A stretch of DNA of 64,000 bases from Lolium rigidum (taxonomy: Eukaryota; Streptophyta; Magnoliopsida; Poales; Poaceae): assembly GCF_022539505.1 (NCBI RefSeq), contig NC_061511.1, positions 30,514,620 through 30,578,619 of the forward strand, in the 5' to 3' direction. The notes below the pieces were generated by a model, which saw only the letters and a program-made list of their open reading frames with translations, had not been told where the DNA came from and made no database searches. Positions within the stretch are counted from its first letter, which is position 1. Every line of letters begins with the position of its first letter. This document shows positions 1 to 11,963 of the stretch, piece after piece. A program made the position numbers and the translations under genes.

Positions 1-15
1 GTCTTCACAGTTGAG

Positions 16-1525
16 TGATGACCCACAAGTATAGGGGGTGTATCGTAGTACTTTCGATAAATAAGAGTGTCGAACCCAACGAGGAGCAGAAGGTGTTGAC
101 AAGTAGTTTCGATGAAGGATTCACTGTAAATGCTCACAGACAAGTATTCAGGGGGTTTTGATATAGCAGATAAATAAAGTATGAGTAAGTAAAATGCGAG
201 AGTAATAATTACAGCAAGTGGCCCAATCCTTTTTAGCACAAAGGACAAGCCGGTTTTTTTACTTATAATGACCAAACGTTCTTGAGGACACACGGGAATT
301 TAGTCTAGTGCTTTCGCTTCATATAGCTGATTAACCTTCATTGTTTTGATAAGTGTTGTGTGGGTGAACCTATGCTAATGCACCGCCCTTCCTAGGACTA
401 ATACATACTTGTGATTATACCCCTTGCAAGCATCCGCAACTACAAGAAAGTAATTAAGATAAATCTAACCACAGACCTTAAACTCGAGATCCTGCTATCC
501 CTCCTGCATCGATATACCAACGGGGGTTCAGGTTTCTGTCACTCCGGCAACCCCGCAATTGGCAAACGAATACAAGATGTATTCCCCTAGGCCCATAAAG
601 GTGAAGTGTCATGTAGTCGACGTTCACATGACACCACTAGAAGAATAACACCACAACTTAAATATCAAACCATTGAATATTACCCAACATAATTCACTAC
701 TAACATTTAGACTTCACCCATGTCCTCAAGAACTAAACGAACTACTCACGAGACATCATATGGAACATGATCAGAGATGATATGATGATGAATAACAATC
801 TGAACATAAACCTTGGTTCAATAGTTTCACTCAATAGCATCAATAACAAGTAGTAATCAATACCGGGAGAGTTTCCCCTATCAAACAATCAAGATTCAAC
901 CCTAGATGTTACAGCGGTGACGAGGTGCAGTGGTGGAGATGGCAGTGATGATGATGGAGATGATGGTGATGATGATCCCAATGATGTCCAGCTCGATGAC
1001 GGTGATGATGGCGTCGATTTCCCCCTCCGGGAGGGAATTTCCCCGGCAGATTTCAGCCTGCCGGAGAGCTCTTTTCTATCTGGTGTTTTCCGCCCCGCAG
1101 AGGCGGCTGTGATTCTTCGCGACTATCCTCTGGAGCTTAGGTTTTCGGGACGAAGAAGTACGCGAAGGAGAGGAGGCCAGAGGGGGCTGTGGGCCCCCTC
1201 CCCACAAGGCGGCGCGGCCAGGCCTGGGCCCACGCCGGCCTATGGGGGCCCCATGGCGGCCCTCCTCGGCTCCTCCTTTTGGCTAGCTCCGTCTTCTGGA
1301 AAAATAAGATTTTCCGTGTAATTTCCGTCAATTGTTGGTCTTCCGAAATATTGCATTCTGACGGTGCTTTTTCCAGCAGAATCCTGACTCCGGTGCGCGA
1401 TTCTCCAATAATCATGAAACATGCAAAATAGATGAAATAACATAAGTATCACCTCTAAATATGAAATATATCAATGAATAACAGTAAATTATGATATAAA
1501 ATAGTGATGCAAAATGGACGTATCA
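16..1525 (-). repeat. LTR of Athila-like gypsy element, copy 1
   Basis: The segment starts TGATGACCCAC and ends GGACGTATCA. It is the same LTR as those at 49050-50558 and 58013-59522. The next bases (ACTCCCCCAAGC) are the reverse complement of a polypurine tract, so this is the 3' LTR of a minus-strand element. The five bases before it, TTGAG (11-15), would be the target-site duplication, but the matching copy is lost beyond the gap at 8397. Bases 1-15 are flanking sequence with no recognisable content. Confidence 0.9.
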
Positions 1526-1749
1526 ACTCCCCCAAGCTTAGACTTCGCTTGTCCCCAAGCGAAACTGAACTCAGTAAACAAGACCACATGTTTATGGAGT
1601 GAAGAGTCGATAAATAAAATACGGACAAGAAGCATCATATCAATTCACACAAGACATTCTAGTGAACAACTTCCTCATATAATTCAACTTGAAACAAGTA
1701 GACGGTAATCACAAATAAAGGTGCATAAGAAATCATAATTGGTGATGGC
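1526..1749 (-). mobile_element. Internal sequence of Athila-like copy 1, left piece
   Basis: This is the PPT and 3' non-coding part of the element. It matches 50559 onward of the complete copy closely. The match breaks at the ATGGC target site and resumes at 8214, because a Sabrina-like element was inserted here. No coding region is present. Confidence 0.85.
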
Positions 1750-3231
1750 TGATGTCTACGGGTGCTTCTATTCTTGTAGACAGTGTTGGGCCTCCAAGAG
1801 TAGAGGTTTGTAGAACAGCAGCAAGTTTCCCTTAAGTGGATCACCCAAGGTTTATCGATCTCAGGGAGGAAGAGGTCAAAGATATCCCCATCAAGCAACC
1901 CTGCAACCACAAAGCAAGAAGTCTCTTGTGTCCCCAACACACCTAATAGGTGCACTAGTTCGGCGAAGAGATAGTGAAATACAGGTGGTATGAATGAATA
2001 TGAGCAGTAGTAACGGCACCAGAAAAGTGCTTTGCTGCCCAGGACTGGCGTGTGGTTGATGGTGGTAATATTGCGGACAGTACAGATGTAGTAGAACAGT
2101 AAACAAGCAGCGATAGCAGTATTGGAAACAAGGCCTAGGGATCATACTTTCACTAGTGGACACTCTCAACATTGCAATCATAAAGGAATATAAATATAAG
2201 CACTTCACTATGCTATTCCGAATTACTCTCTGGCAAGATAACGAACACTAATTCATCATGTAGGTAAACCTTAAAGATGTATTCCCAAGTACTAATGAAC
2301 ACCCCACGCTGTCACTTTGAGCATTCATAGGAGGTACTAACACACCACAATTTCATAGAGACATCCAACTCAAATCATAACTCGGTGAATAAGTATTCTG
2401 TGAAATATAGCCTAAGAGACCCACACGGTGCACACACTGTCACCTTTACACACGTGGGACAAGGAGTCTCCGGAGATCACATAAGTAAAATCCACTTGAC
2501 TAGCATAATGACATCTAGATTACAAGCATCATCATATGAATCTCAATCATGTAAGGCAGCTCATGAGATTATTGTATTGAAGTACATAGGAGAGAGATTA
2601 ACCACATAGCTACCGGTACAGCCCCTTAGCCTCGATGGAGAACTACTCCCTCCTCATGGGAGACAGCAGCGGTGATGAACATGGTGGTGGAGATGGCAGC
2701 GGTGTCGATGGAGAAGCCTTCCGGGGGCACTTCCCCGTCCCGGCGGCGTGCCGGAACAGAGACTCATGTCCCCCAGATCTTGGCTTCGCGATGGCGGCGG
2801 CTCTGGAAGGTTTCTCGTACCGTGGCTTTTTTTATCGAAGATTTAGGTCAGGGACCTTTATATAGGCGAAGAGGCGGCGTCAGAAGGGGTCTGGGGCCAC
2901 CAGACACTAGGGCGGTGCCCCCCCCTGGGCCACGCCGCCACCATGTGTGGGCCCCCTGTGGCCCCTCTCTGGCAGCTCTCGGGTGTTCTGGAAGCTTCAT
3001 GCAATCCTAAGACTCTGGGCGTTGATTTCGTCCAATTCCGAGAATATTTCCTTACTAGGATTTCGAAACCAAAAACAGCGAAAACAACGAATCGGCACTT
3101 CGGCATCTCGTCAATAGGTTAGTTCCGGAAAACGCATAAATATGACATAAAGTATGCATAAAACATGTAGATATCATCAATAATGTGGCATGAGGAACAT
3201 AAGAAATTATCGATACGTCGGAGACGTATCA
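1750..3231 (-). repeat. Left (3') LTR of Sabrina-like element
   Basis: Terminal TG...CA ends and a near-identical partner at 6733-8213 define it. A minus-strand TATATAAAGG box sits at 2855-2864, which agrees with minus-strand transcription. Confidence 0.92.
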
Positions 3232-5786
3232 GCATCCCCAAGCTTAGTTTCTGCTCGTCCCGAGCAGGTAAACGATAACAAAGATAATTTTTGGAGTGAA
3301 ATGCCATCATAACCTTGATCATACTATTGTAAAGCATATGTAATGAATGCAGCGATCCAAACAATGGTAAATGACATGAGTAAACAAATGAATCATATAG
3401 CAAAGACTTTTCATGAATAGTACTTTCAAGACAAGCATCAATAAGTCTTGCATAAGAGTTAACTCATAAAGCAATAATTCAAAGTAAAGGTATTGAAGCA
3501 ACACAAAGGAAGATTAAGTTTCAGCGGTTGCTTTCAACTTGTAACATGTATATCTCATGGATATTGTCAACATAGAGTAATATAACAAGTGCAATATGCA
3601 AGTATGTAGGAATCAATGCACAGTTCACACAAGTGTTTGCTTCTTGAGATGGAGAGAAATAGGTGAACTGACTCAACATAAAAGTAAAAGAAGGGCCCTT
3701 CGATGAGGGAAGCATCGATTGCTATATTTGTGCTAGAGCTTTGGTTTTGAAAACAAGAAACAATTTTGTCAACGGTAGTAATAAAGCATATGTGTTATGT
3801 AAATTATATCCTACAAGTTGCAAGCCTCATGCATAGTATACTAATAGTGCCCGCACCTTGTCCTAATTAGCTTGGATTACCTGGATTATCATCGCAATGC
3901 ATATGTTTTAACCAAGTGTCACAAAGGGGTACCTCTATGCCGCTCTGTACAAAGGTCTAAGGAGAAAGCTCGCATTGGATTTCTCGCTATTGATTATTCT
4001 CAACTTAGACATCCATACCGGGACAACATAGACAACGGATAATGGACTCCTCTTTTATGCATAAGCATTCAACAATTATTAATTTTCTCATATGAGATTG
4101 AGGATATTAGTCCAAAACTGAAACTTCCACCATGGATCATGGCTTTAGTTAGCGGCCCAATGTTCTTCTCTAACATTATGCATGCTCTAACCATTCTAGC
4201 GGTAAATCTCCCTTACTTCAGACAAGACGGACATGCATAGCAACTCACATGATATTCAACAAAGATTAGTTGATGGCGTCCCCAGGAACATGGTTATTGC
4301 ACAACAAGCAACTTAATAAGAGATAAAGTGCATAAGTACATATTCAATACCACAATAGTTTTTAGGCTATTTGTCCCATGAGCTATATATTGCAAAGGTA
4401 GAGGATAGAAATTTAAAGGTAGCACTCAAGCAATTTACTTTGAAATGGCGGAGAAATACCATGCAGTAGGTAGGTATGGTGGACACAAATGGCATAGTGG
4501 TTGGCTCAAGGATTTTGGATGCATGAGAAGTAATCCCTCTCGATACAAGGTTTAGGCTAGCAAGGCTATTTGAAACAAACACAAGGATGAACCGGTGCAG
4601 CAAAACTCACATAAAAGACATATTGTAAACATTATAAGACTCTACACCGTCTTCCTTGTTGTTCAAACTCTTTACTAGAAATTATCTAGACCTTAGAGAG
4701 ACCAATTATGCAAACCAAATTTTAGCAAGCTCTATGTATTTCTTCATTAATAGGTGCAAAGTATATGATGCATGAGCTTAAACATGAGCACAACAATTGC
4801 CAAGTATCAAATTATTCAAGACATCATACCAATTACTACATGTAGCATTTCCCGTTTCCAACCATATAACAATTAACGAAGCAGTTTCAACCTTCGCCAT
4901 GAAAATTAAAAGCTAAGAACACATGTGTTCATATGAACCAGCGGAGCATGTATCTCTCCCACACAAGCATTTATTCAAACGAAACAAAACAAGAAACATA
5001 CAGACGCTTCAAGTAAAGCACATAAGATGTGACTGAATAAAAATATAGTTTCAAGGGAGGAACCTGATAATTTGTCGATGAAGAAGGGGATGCCTTGGGC
5101 ATCCCCAAGCTTAGATGCTTGAGTCTTCTTGAAATATGCACAGATGAACCACCGGGGCATCCCCAAGCTTAGAGCTTTCACTCTTCTTGATCATATTGTA
5201 TCATCCTCCTCTCTTGACCCTTGAAAACTTCCTCCACACCAAACTCAAAACAACTCATCAGAGGGTTAGTGCATAATCAAAAATTCACATGTTCAGAGGT
5301 GACAAAATCATTCTTAACACTTCTGGACATTGCCCAAAGCTTCTGAAAGTTAATGGAACAAAGAAATCCATCCAACACAGCAAAAGAGGCAATGCGAAAT
5401 AAAATGCAGAATCTGTCAAAATAGAATAGTCCGCAAAGACGAATTTTTACGAGGCACCAGACTTGCTCAAATGAAAATGCTCAAATTGAATGAAAGTTGC
5501 GTACATATCTGAGGATCACTCACGTAAATTGGCATAATTTTCTGAGTTACCTACAGAGAATTAGGCCCAGATTCATGACAGCAAGAAATCTGTTTCACGC
5601 GCAGTAATCCAAATCTAGTATGAACCTTACTATCAAAGACTTTACTTGGCACAACAATGCAACAAAATTAAGATAAGGAGAGGTTGCTACAGTAGTAAAA
5701 ACTTCCAAAACACAAATATAAAACAAAATTACTCTAGTAAAATAAACACATGGGTTATCTCCCAAGAAGTTCTTTCTTTATAGCCA
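3232..5786 (-). other. Non-coding interior of Sabrina-like element
   Basis: It begins with GCATCCCCAAGCTTAG, which on the minus strand is a purine-rich PPT. The same CCCCAAGCTTAG motif recurs at about 5103-5114 and 5160-5171, so PPT-like sequence is repeated inside the element. The rest is AT-rich and I see no frame with a recognisable domain. Confidence 0.6.
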
Positions 5787-6569
5787 TTAAGATGGGCTCA
5801 GCAGTTTTAAATGATGCACTCGCAAGAAATAGTAGTTGAAGCAAAAGAGAGCATCAAGAGGCAAATTCAAAACACATTTAAGCCTAACATGCTTCCTATG
5901 AAAAGGAATCTTGTAAATAAACAAGTTCATGAAGAGCAGAGTGACAAGCATAGGAAGATAGAACAAGTGTAGCTTCAAAAATTTCAGCAAAAAGAGAGGT
6001 GTTTTAGTAACATGAAAATTTCTACAACCATATTTTCCTCTCTCATTATAATGTCCAGTAGCATCATGAGCAAACTCAACAATATAACTATCACATAAAG
6101 CATTCTTATCATGAGTCTCATGCATAAAATTATTACTCTCCACATAGGCATAATCAATTTTATTAGTAATAGTGGGAGCGAATTCAACAAAGTAGCTATC
6201 ATTATTATTCTCATCATCAAATATAGGAGGCATATTGTAATCATAATCAAATTTATCCTCCATAACAGGCGGTACCAAAAGACTACTATCATTATAATCA
6301 TCATAAATAGGAGGTAAAGTATCATCAAAGTAAATTTTCTCCTCAATGCTTGGGGGACTAAAAAGATCATGCTCATCAAAACCAGCTTCCCCAAGCTTAG
6401 AATTTTCCATAGCATTAGCAACAATAGTGTTCAAAGCATTCATATTAATAACATTCCCATTAGTATGCATATAAAGTTCCATGGGTTTTTTAATTCTCTC
6501 TTCAAACACATCATGTCCTAATTCAAGATAAAGTTCATAAAGATCTCTCATATTTTTGTTGTTTTCCAT
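5787..6569 (-). CDS. Acidic/hydrophobic ORF of Sabrina-like element, function unknown
   Basis: A single uninterrupted 260-codon frame, and the only substantial ORF of the element, placed just downstream of the PBS. I do not recognise a Gag, protease, RT or integrase motif. Residues 1-60 look mildly helical. Residues 60-170 are very acidic, with repeated Pro-Pro-Ile/Val and Asp-Asp/Glu blocks (PPIYDDYNDS, PPIFDDENNN) and two similar Tyr-Phe/Ile-Val-Glu-Phe-Ala segments. Residues about 193-225 are strongly hydrophobic, like one or two membrane helices, followed by a basic Cys/His/Leu-rich tail. The acidic part with internal duplications and the hydrophobic tail suggest a membrane-linked or structural role, but that is speculation. 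It could also be a degenerated gag relative. The lack of stops is notable in an old non-autonomous element. Confidence 0.6.
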   Translation of the reverse strand: MENNKNMRDLYELYLELGHDVFEERIKKPMELYMHTNGNVINMNALNTIVANAMENSKLGEAGFDEHDLFSPPSIEEKIYFDDTLPPIYDDYNDSSLLVPPVMEDKFDYDYNMPPIFDDENNNDSYFVEFAPTITNKIDYAYVESNNFMHETHDKNALCDSYIVEFAHDATGHYNERGKYGCRNFHVTKTPLFLLKFLKLHLFYLPMLVTLLFMNLFIYKIPFHRKHVRLKCVLNLPLDALFCFNYYFLRVHHLKLLSPS

Positions 6570-6705
6570 TATGCCTAACTAGTGTAAACAAGAAACAAAA
6601 AGATGAAATTGCAGGATCTAAAGGAAATAGCTTCGAGTACTTACAACGGCGCCGGAAAATAGCTTAGTAGCCGAGATCCGGAGTGTGAGTACCTTTTACC
6701 TTTCC

Positions 6706-6723
6706 TCCCCGGCAACGGCGCTA
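6706..6723 (-). other. Primer-binding site, tRNA-Asp type
   Basis: On the minus strand this reads TAGCGCCGTTGCCGGGGA, complementary to the 3' end of plant tRNA-Asp except for the second base. It lies 9 nt inside the right LTR. A similar block (CAACGGCGCCGGAAAATAGC) occurs about 67 bp to the left at 6645-6664, so the PBS region looks duplicated. Confidence 0.75.
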
Positions 6724-6732
6724 GAAAAGTGC

Positions 6733-8213
6733 TTGATGTCTACGGGTGCTTCTATTCTTGTAGACGGTGTTGGGCCTCCAAGAGCGAGAGGTTTGTAGAA
6801 CAGCAGCAAGTTTCCCTTAAGTGGATCACCCAAGGTTTATCGATCTCGTGGAGGAAGAGGTCAAAGATATCCCTCTCAAGCAACCCTGCAACCACAAAGC
6901 AAGAAGTCTCTTGTGTCCCCAACACACCTAATAGTTGCACTAGTTCGGCGAAGAGATAGTGAAATACAGGTGGTATGAATGAATATGAGCAGTAGTAACG
7001 GCACCAGAAAAGTGCTTTGCTGCCCAGGACTGGCGTGTGGTTGATGGTGGTAATATTGCGGACAGTACAGATGCAGTAGAACAGTAAACAAGCGGCGATA
7101 GCAGTATTGGAAACAAGGCCTAGGGATCATACTTTCACTAGTGGACACTCTCAACATTGCAATCATAAAGGAATATAAATATAAGCACTTCACTATGCTA
7201 TTCCGAATTACTCTGCGCAAGATAACGAACACTAATTCATCATGTAGGTAAACCTTAAAGATGTATTCCCAAGTACTAATGAACACCCCACGCTGTCACT
7301 TTGAGCATTCATAGGAGGTACTAACACACTACAATTTCATAGAGACATCCAACTCAAATCATAACTCAGTGAATAAGTATTCTGTGAAATATAGCCTAAG
7401 AGACCCACACGGTGCACACACTCGTCACCTTTACACACGTGGGACAAGGAGTCTCCGGAGATCACATAAGTAAAATCCACTTGACTAGCATAATGACATC
7501 TAGATTACAAGCATCATCATATGAATCTCAATCATGTAAGGCAGCTCATGAGATTATTGTATTGAAGTACATAGGAGAGAGATTAACCACATAGCTACCG
7601 GTACAGCCCCTTAGCCTCGATGGAGAACTACTCCCTCCTCATGGGAGACAGCGAGCGGTGATGAAGATGGCGGTGGAGATGGCAGCGGTGTCGATGGAGA
7701 AGCCTTCCGGGGGCACTTCCCCGTCCCGGCGGCGTGCCGGAACAGAGACTCCCGTCCCCCAGATCTTGGCTTCGCGATGGCGGCGGCTCTGGAAGGTCTC
7801 TCGTACTGTGGCTTTTTTATCGAAGATTTAGGTCAGGGACCTTTATATAGGCGAAGAGGCGGCGTCAGAAGGGGTCTGGGGCCACCAGACACTAGGGCGG
7901 CGCCCCCCTGGGCCGCGCCGCCACCATGTGTGGGCCCCCTGTGGCCCCTCTCTGGCGGCTCTCGGGTGTTCTGGAAGCTTCATGCAATCCTAAGACTCTG
8001 GGCGTTGATTTCGTCCAATTCCGAGAATATTTCCTTACTAGGATTTCCGAAACCAAAAACAGCGAAAACAACGAATCGGCACTTCGGCATCTCGTCAATA
8101 GGTTAGTTCCGGAAAACGCATAAATATGACATAAAGTATGCATAAAACATGTAGATATCATCAATAATGTGGCATGGAACATAAGAAATTATCGATACGT
8201 CGGAGACGTATCA
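6733..8213 (-). repeat. Right (5') LTR of Sabrina-like element
   Basis: Partner of 1750-3231. It carries a minus-strand TATATAAAGG at 7840-7849 and is followed by the ATGGC duplication. Confidence 0.92.
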
Positions 8214-8396
8214 ATGGCAAACTTCGTTCTTGGTCAGAGAACAATTAACAGATTGTACTTATCTGTCGAGCAGCGCTCTTATGTTAAAACTTATATGGCA
8301 CAGCTTGCATACTCAATCATAATAATCTCCTCATAATCATTGATAACTTTCAAAGCTATATTCATTCGAGATAAAACTTGTACTAAACAAGGAAGA
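8214..8396 (-). mobile_element. Internal sequence of Athila-like copy 1, right piece
   Basis: It resumes the element interrupted at 1749: the sequence from ATGGCAAACTTCG onward matches 50774-50957 of the complete copy. It stops abruptly at the run of N. Confidence 0.85.
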
Positions 8397-8496
8397 NNNN
8401 NNNNNNNNNNNNNNNNNNNNNNNNNNNNNNNNNNNNNNNNNNNNNNNNNNNNNNNNNNNNNNNNNNNNNNNNNNNNNNNNNNNNNNNNNNNNNNNN
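8397..8496. other. Assembly gap, 100 N
   Basis: Exactly 100 N, the conventional size for a gap of unknown length. The left side is Athila-like, the right side a different gypsy element. Confidence 0.98.
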
Positions 8497-8923
8497 CTAA
8501 CACCCGGGAGACCCGGGCGGATCCGCATTGGTCTTCCACCTTTGTTTCCTGCTCGGGGGCGGATTGGGTGGGCTTTGAAATTTCCGGATCTAAGGCGGAA
8601 TCTTCCTTGGGAAGCTCCCGCATCTCGGATCGGATCTTCGCGACGGCCGTCCAGCCTGCGGCGGTCGCGTCCGCGTTACTTACCAGTGGGTTTTCGTCGG
8701 AATCGACGGTTTCCCGATGAAGATGTGTATGCCGCCAATTGGGACGATGGAGAGCTTGACGGGGTTTGCCCTAGCCGAATCCGAGTACTCATCCGGAGGG
8801 ACGATCGGCAGATTTCCGGCGTAAAGGACGCGCCCCACGGCGATGGTGTCGTCGTAGCTTCCCATGGCGGAACCCTCCCGGTTCCGGCCTCCAGACGCCA
8901 CGAGCCCCACGGTGGGCGCCAAC
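8497..8923 (-). mobile_element. 5' internal end of a minus-strand gypsy element
   Basis: Sequence between the gap and the LTR at 8924. A PBS-like 18-mer (TGGCGCCCACCGTGGGGC on the minus strand) lies at 8904-8921. On the minus strand a short frame opens at 8864 (start MGSYDDTIAV) and reads about 60 residues, to a possible splice donor (CTG|GTAAGT) near 8683. The rest of the element is hidden by the gap. I do not recognise the protein. It may be the first exon of a gag or accessory ORF. Confidence 0.55.
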
Positions 8924-9487
8924 TGTCGTAGCCTAATCGACGGTACCTCGGAGGAGGGATCCTCACGAAGGGGAGAAGAAGTAGGGGCCATAGGGCGGAG
9001 TGCACACGGGACGGTGGTACGCGAGTTACCCAGCTTCGGAACACCTGCACGATGACAGGGCCTACTGCTGCTTGTCTGGAATTATCTGGGCGCTTTCGCG
9101 ATGTTACAATGAGTTGAGGTTCTTCCCCCTCTAGGGCTCCCGGGATCCGGCTTATAAAGGCGCACGGATCTAGGGTTTACATGGAGAGTCCTAGCCGGAT
9201 TACAGATAGCCTAGCTACGGTACAATATCTTGCCGTGCACGTCACGGATCCGCCTTCCATACACGTCGTATCGGATCCGGGTTCCTCATGGGCCTCCATG
9301 GATCCGGGTTACTCCTAAGGTCGGTACGGATCCGGCCTCGCTGATCCTCGGGCTAGACTTCTTCCTTCATGATCAACAAGAATCGGGCCGCCCGATGGGC
9401 CACATGCCTCATCACCGTCTGTGGGCCACCCGGGCTTGCCGGATCTAGGCACTGTCGATGGTACACCCATGAAGTATACCCACAACA
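8924..9487 (-). repeat. 5' LTR of truncated gypsy element
   Basis: It starts TGTCGTAGCC and ends ACCCACAACA, so on the minus strand it reads TGTTGTGGG...CTACGACA. The PBS is two bases beyond its end. TTATAA near 9153 may be the TATA box. It is 564 bp long and inserted in the plus-strand integrase gene that resumes at 9488. AGGGC (9488-9492) would be one copy of the target-site duplication. Confidence 0.75.
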
Positions 9488-9492
9488 AGGGC

Positions 9493-10285
9493 ACTGGTGG
9501 CTAAAGTGTTCCGACATGGATTTTACTGGCCCACACGGCACTGGAAAATGCTGAGGATTTGGTACGAAAATGCAACGGGTGCCAGCGGTACGACAAACAA
9601 AACCATACCCCAGCATCCGGTCTCAAAACTATACCATTAACTTGGTTGTTCGCTGTTTGGTGCCTTGACATGGTTGGTCCATTCAAGACCGCAAGGGGCA
9701 ACATGACCCACGTCCTGGTAATGGTGGATAAATTCACCAAGTGGCTGGAAGTGAAGCCTATCGCAAAGTGTGATGGGCATACAGCAGTGAAGTTCTTGAA
9801 AGATGTAATCTTACGGTATGGATACCCGCATAGCATCATCACTGACAATGGGACAAACTTTGCCCAGGGAGAATTTAAACGATTTTGCGAGGATAACAAC
9901 ATCCGGTTGGATTTGTGTTCCGTAGCACACCCACAAGGCAACGACCAAGTGGAAAGAACTAACGCTCTGGTGCTTTCCGGTATCAAGCCAAGGCTAATCG
10001 AACCGCTTGAAAGATCACCGGGATGTTGGCTCGACGAGCTACCATCCGTGCTGTGGAGCATACGAACAACACCGAACCGGTCTACCGGATACACTCCTTT
10101 CTTCATGGTTTATGGGGCAGAAGCCGTGGTACCAACCGATATCATTTATGATTCACCAAGGGTTCAACTCTATACTGAAGAAAAGGTAAAAGAGGCCCTA
10201 GAAAATGATGTGGACTTGCTAGAAGAAGCAAGAGAGTTGGCATTGGCAAGAACAACCATATACAAGCAGAACCTCAGACGCTATC
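9493..10285 (+). pseudogene. Gypsy integrase, zinc finger and catalytic core (5' part)
   Basis: Integrase of the plus-strand gypsy element. The HGFYWP motif near 9520 is in a different frame from the rest, so there is one frameshift at about 9530. The CNGCQ half of the HHCC finger follows at about 9571. The D,D,E core is complete: WCLDMVGPF (first Asp), SIITDNGTNF (second Asp), and HPQGNDQVERTN (Glu). The frame then runs to about 10283, where a solo LTR is inserted with duplication of CTATC. The C-terminal piece is at 11964-12211. The gene is inactive because of the truncated 5' end, the frameshift and the insertion. Confidence 0.9.
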
Positions 10286-11958
10286 TGATACGTCTCCGAC
10301 GTATCGATAATTTCTTATGTTCCATGCCACATTATTGATGATATCTACATGTTTTATGCATACTTTATGTCATTTTTATGCGTTTTCCGGAACTAACCTA
10401 TTGACGAGATGCCGAAGTGCCGTTCTGTTGTTCTAGCCGTTTTTGGTTTCAGAAATCCTAGTAAGGAAATATTCTCGGAATCGGACGAAATCAACGCCCA
10501 GCATCTTAGGGGCTGGCGCGGCCAGGCTAGGGCCCGCGCCCCCCTGTTGTGTGGCGGCTCCGTACCCCCTCCGACGCCGCCTCTTCGCCTATTTAAGCCT
10601 CCTCAACCTAAATCTTCGATACGGAAAAGCCACGGTACGAGAAACCATCCAGAGCCGCCGCCATCGCGAAACCAAGATCTGGGGGACAGGAGTCTCTGTT
10701 CCGGCACGCCGCCGGGACGGGGAAGTGCCCCCGGAAGGCTTCTCCATCGACACAGCTGCCATCTCCACCGCCATCTTCATCAACGCTGCTGTCTCCCATG
10801 AGGAGGAGTAGTTCTCCATCAAGGCTAAGGGATGTACCGGTAGCTATGTGGTTAATCTCTCTCCTATGTACTTCAATACAATAATCTCATGAGCTGCCTT
10901 ACATGATTGAGATTCATATGATGATGCTTGTAATCTAGATGTCGTTATGCTAGTCAAGTGGATTTTACTTATGTGATCTCCGGAGACTCCTTGTCCCACG
11001 TGTGTAAAGGTGACAAGTGTGTGCACCGTGTGGGTCTCTTAGGCTATATTTCACAGAATACTTATTCACCGTTATGAATGGCATAGTGAAGTGCTTATTT
11101 ATATCTCTTTATGATTGCAATGTGTTTTGTATCACAATTTATCCGTGTGCTACTCTAGTGATGTTATTAAAGTAGTTTATTCCTCCCGCACGGTGTAATG
11201 GTGACGAGTGTGTGCATCGTGTAGTACTTGGCGTAGGCTATGATTGTGATCTCTTGTAGATTATGAAGTTAACTATTGCTATGATGGTATTGATGTGATC
11301 TATGCCTCCTTTCGTAGTGTGAAGGTGACGAGTGTGCATGCTATGTTAGTACTTGGTTTGGTTATGTTGCTCTGTCATGCACTCTAAGGTTATTTAAATA
11401 TGAACATCGAATATTGTGGAGCTTGTTAACTCCGGCATTGAGGGTTCGTGTAATCCTACACGGTTAGTGGTGTTCATCATCCAACAAGAGGGTGTAGAGT
11501 CTAGCATCTATTTATTTATTCTGTTATGTGATCAATGTTGAGAGTGTCCACTAGTGAAAGTATGATCCCTAGGCCTTGCTCCTAAATACTGCTATCGCTA
11601 CTTGTTTACTGTTCTACTGCATCTGTACTGTCTGCAATATTACCACCATCAACCACACGACAGTCCTGGACAGCAAAGCACTTTTCTGGCGCTGTTGCTA
11701 CCGCTCATACTTATTCATACCACCTGTATTTCACTATCTCTTCGCCGAACTAGTGCACCTATTAGGTGTGTTGGGGACACAAGAGACTTCTTGCTTTGTG
11801 GTTGCAGGGTTGCATGAGAGGGATATCTTTGACCTCTTCCTCCCTGAGTTCGATAAACCTTGGGTGATCCACTTAAGGGAAACTTGCTGCTGTTCTACAA
11901 ACCTCTGCTCTTGGAGGCCCAACACTGTCTACAAGAATAGAAGCACCCGTAGACATCA
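10286..11958 (+). repeat. Solo LTR, Sabrina-like, plus orientation
   Basis: It starts TGATACGTCTCC and ends GTAGACATCA, the reverse complement of the LTR at 1750-3231, with clear divergence and about 190 bp of extra or rearranged sequence in the middle. It is flanked by CTATC at 10281-10285 and 11959-11963. No internal region or second LTR is present, so the element was reduced by LTR-LTR recombination. The TATA box position reads TATTTAAG (about 10589), weaker than in the intact copy. Confidence 0.92.
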
Positions 11959-11963
11959 CTATC

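Larger units (their letters stand above)
1750..8213 (-). mobile_element. Complete non-autonomous Sabrina-like LTR retrotransposon
   Basis: The element has two 1.48-kb LTRs (1750-3231 and 6733-8213), both starting TGATGTCTACGG and ending GGAGACGTATCA. It is flanked by the 5-bp duplication ATGGC (1745-1749 and 8214-8218). A PBS lies next to the right LTR and a PPT next to the left, so it reads on the minus strand. The 3.5-kb interior carries one 260-codon ORF and no protease, RT or integrase motif, so transposition would need proteins supplied in trans. I counted about 30 differences between the LTRs by eye, roughly 98% identity. The LTR resembles the Triticeae Sabrina family from memory; the family name is an inference. 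Confidence 0.9.

Noticed and set aside
917..1321. Asp-rich 134-codon frame
   Set aside because: It lies inside the Athila-like LTR, in a GAT/GGT-rich stretch, and the same frames appear in the other LTR copies with stops at different places.
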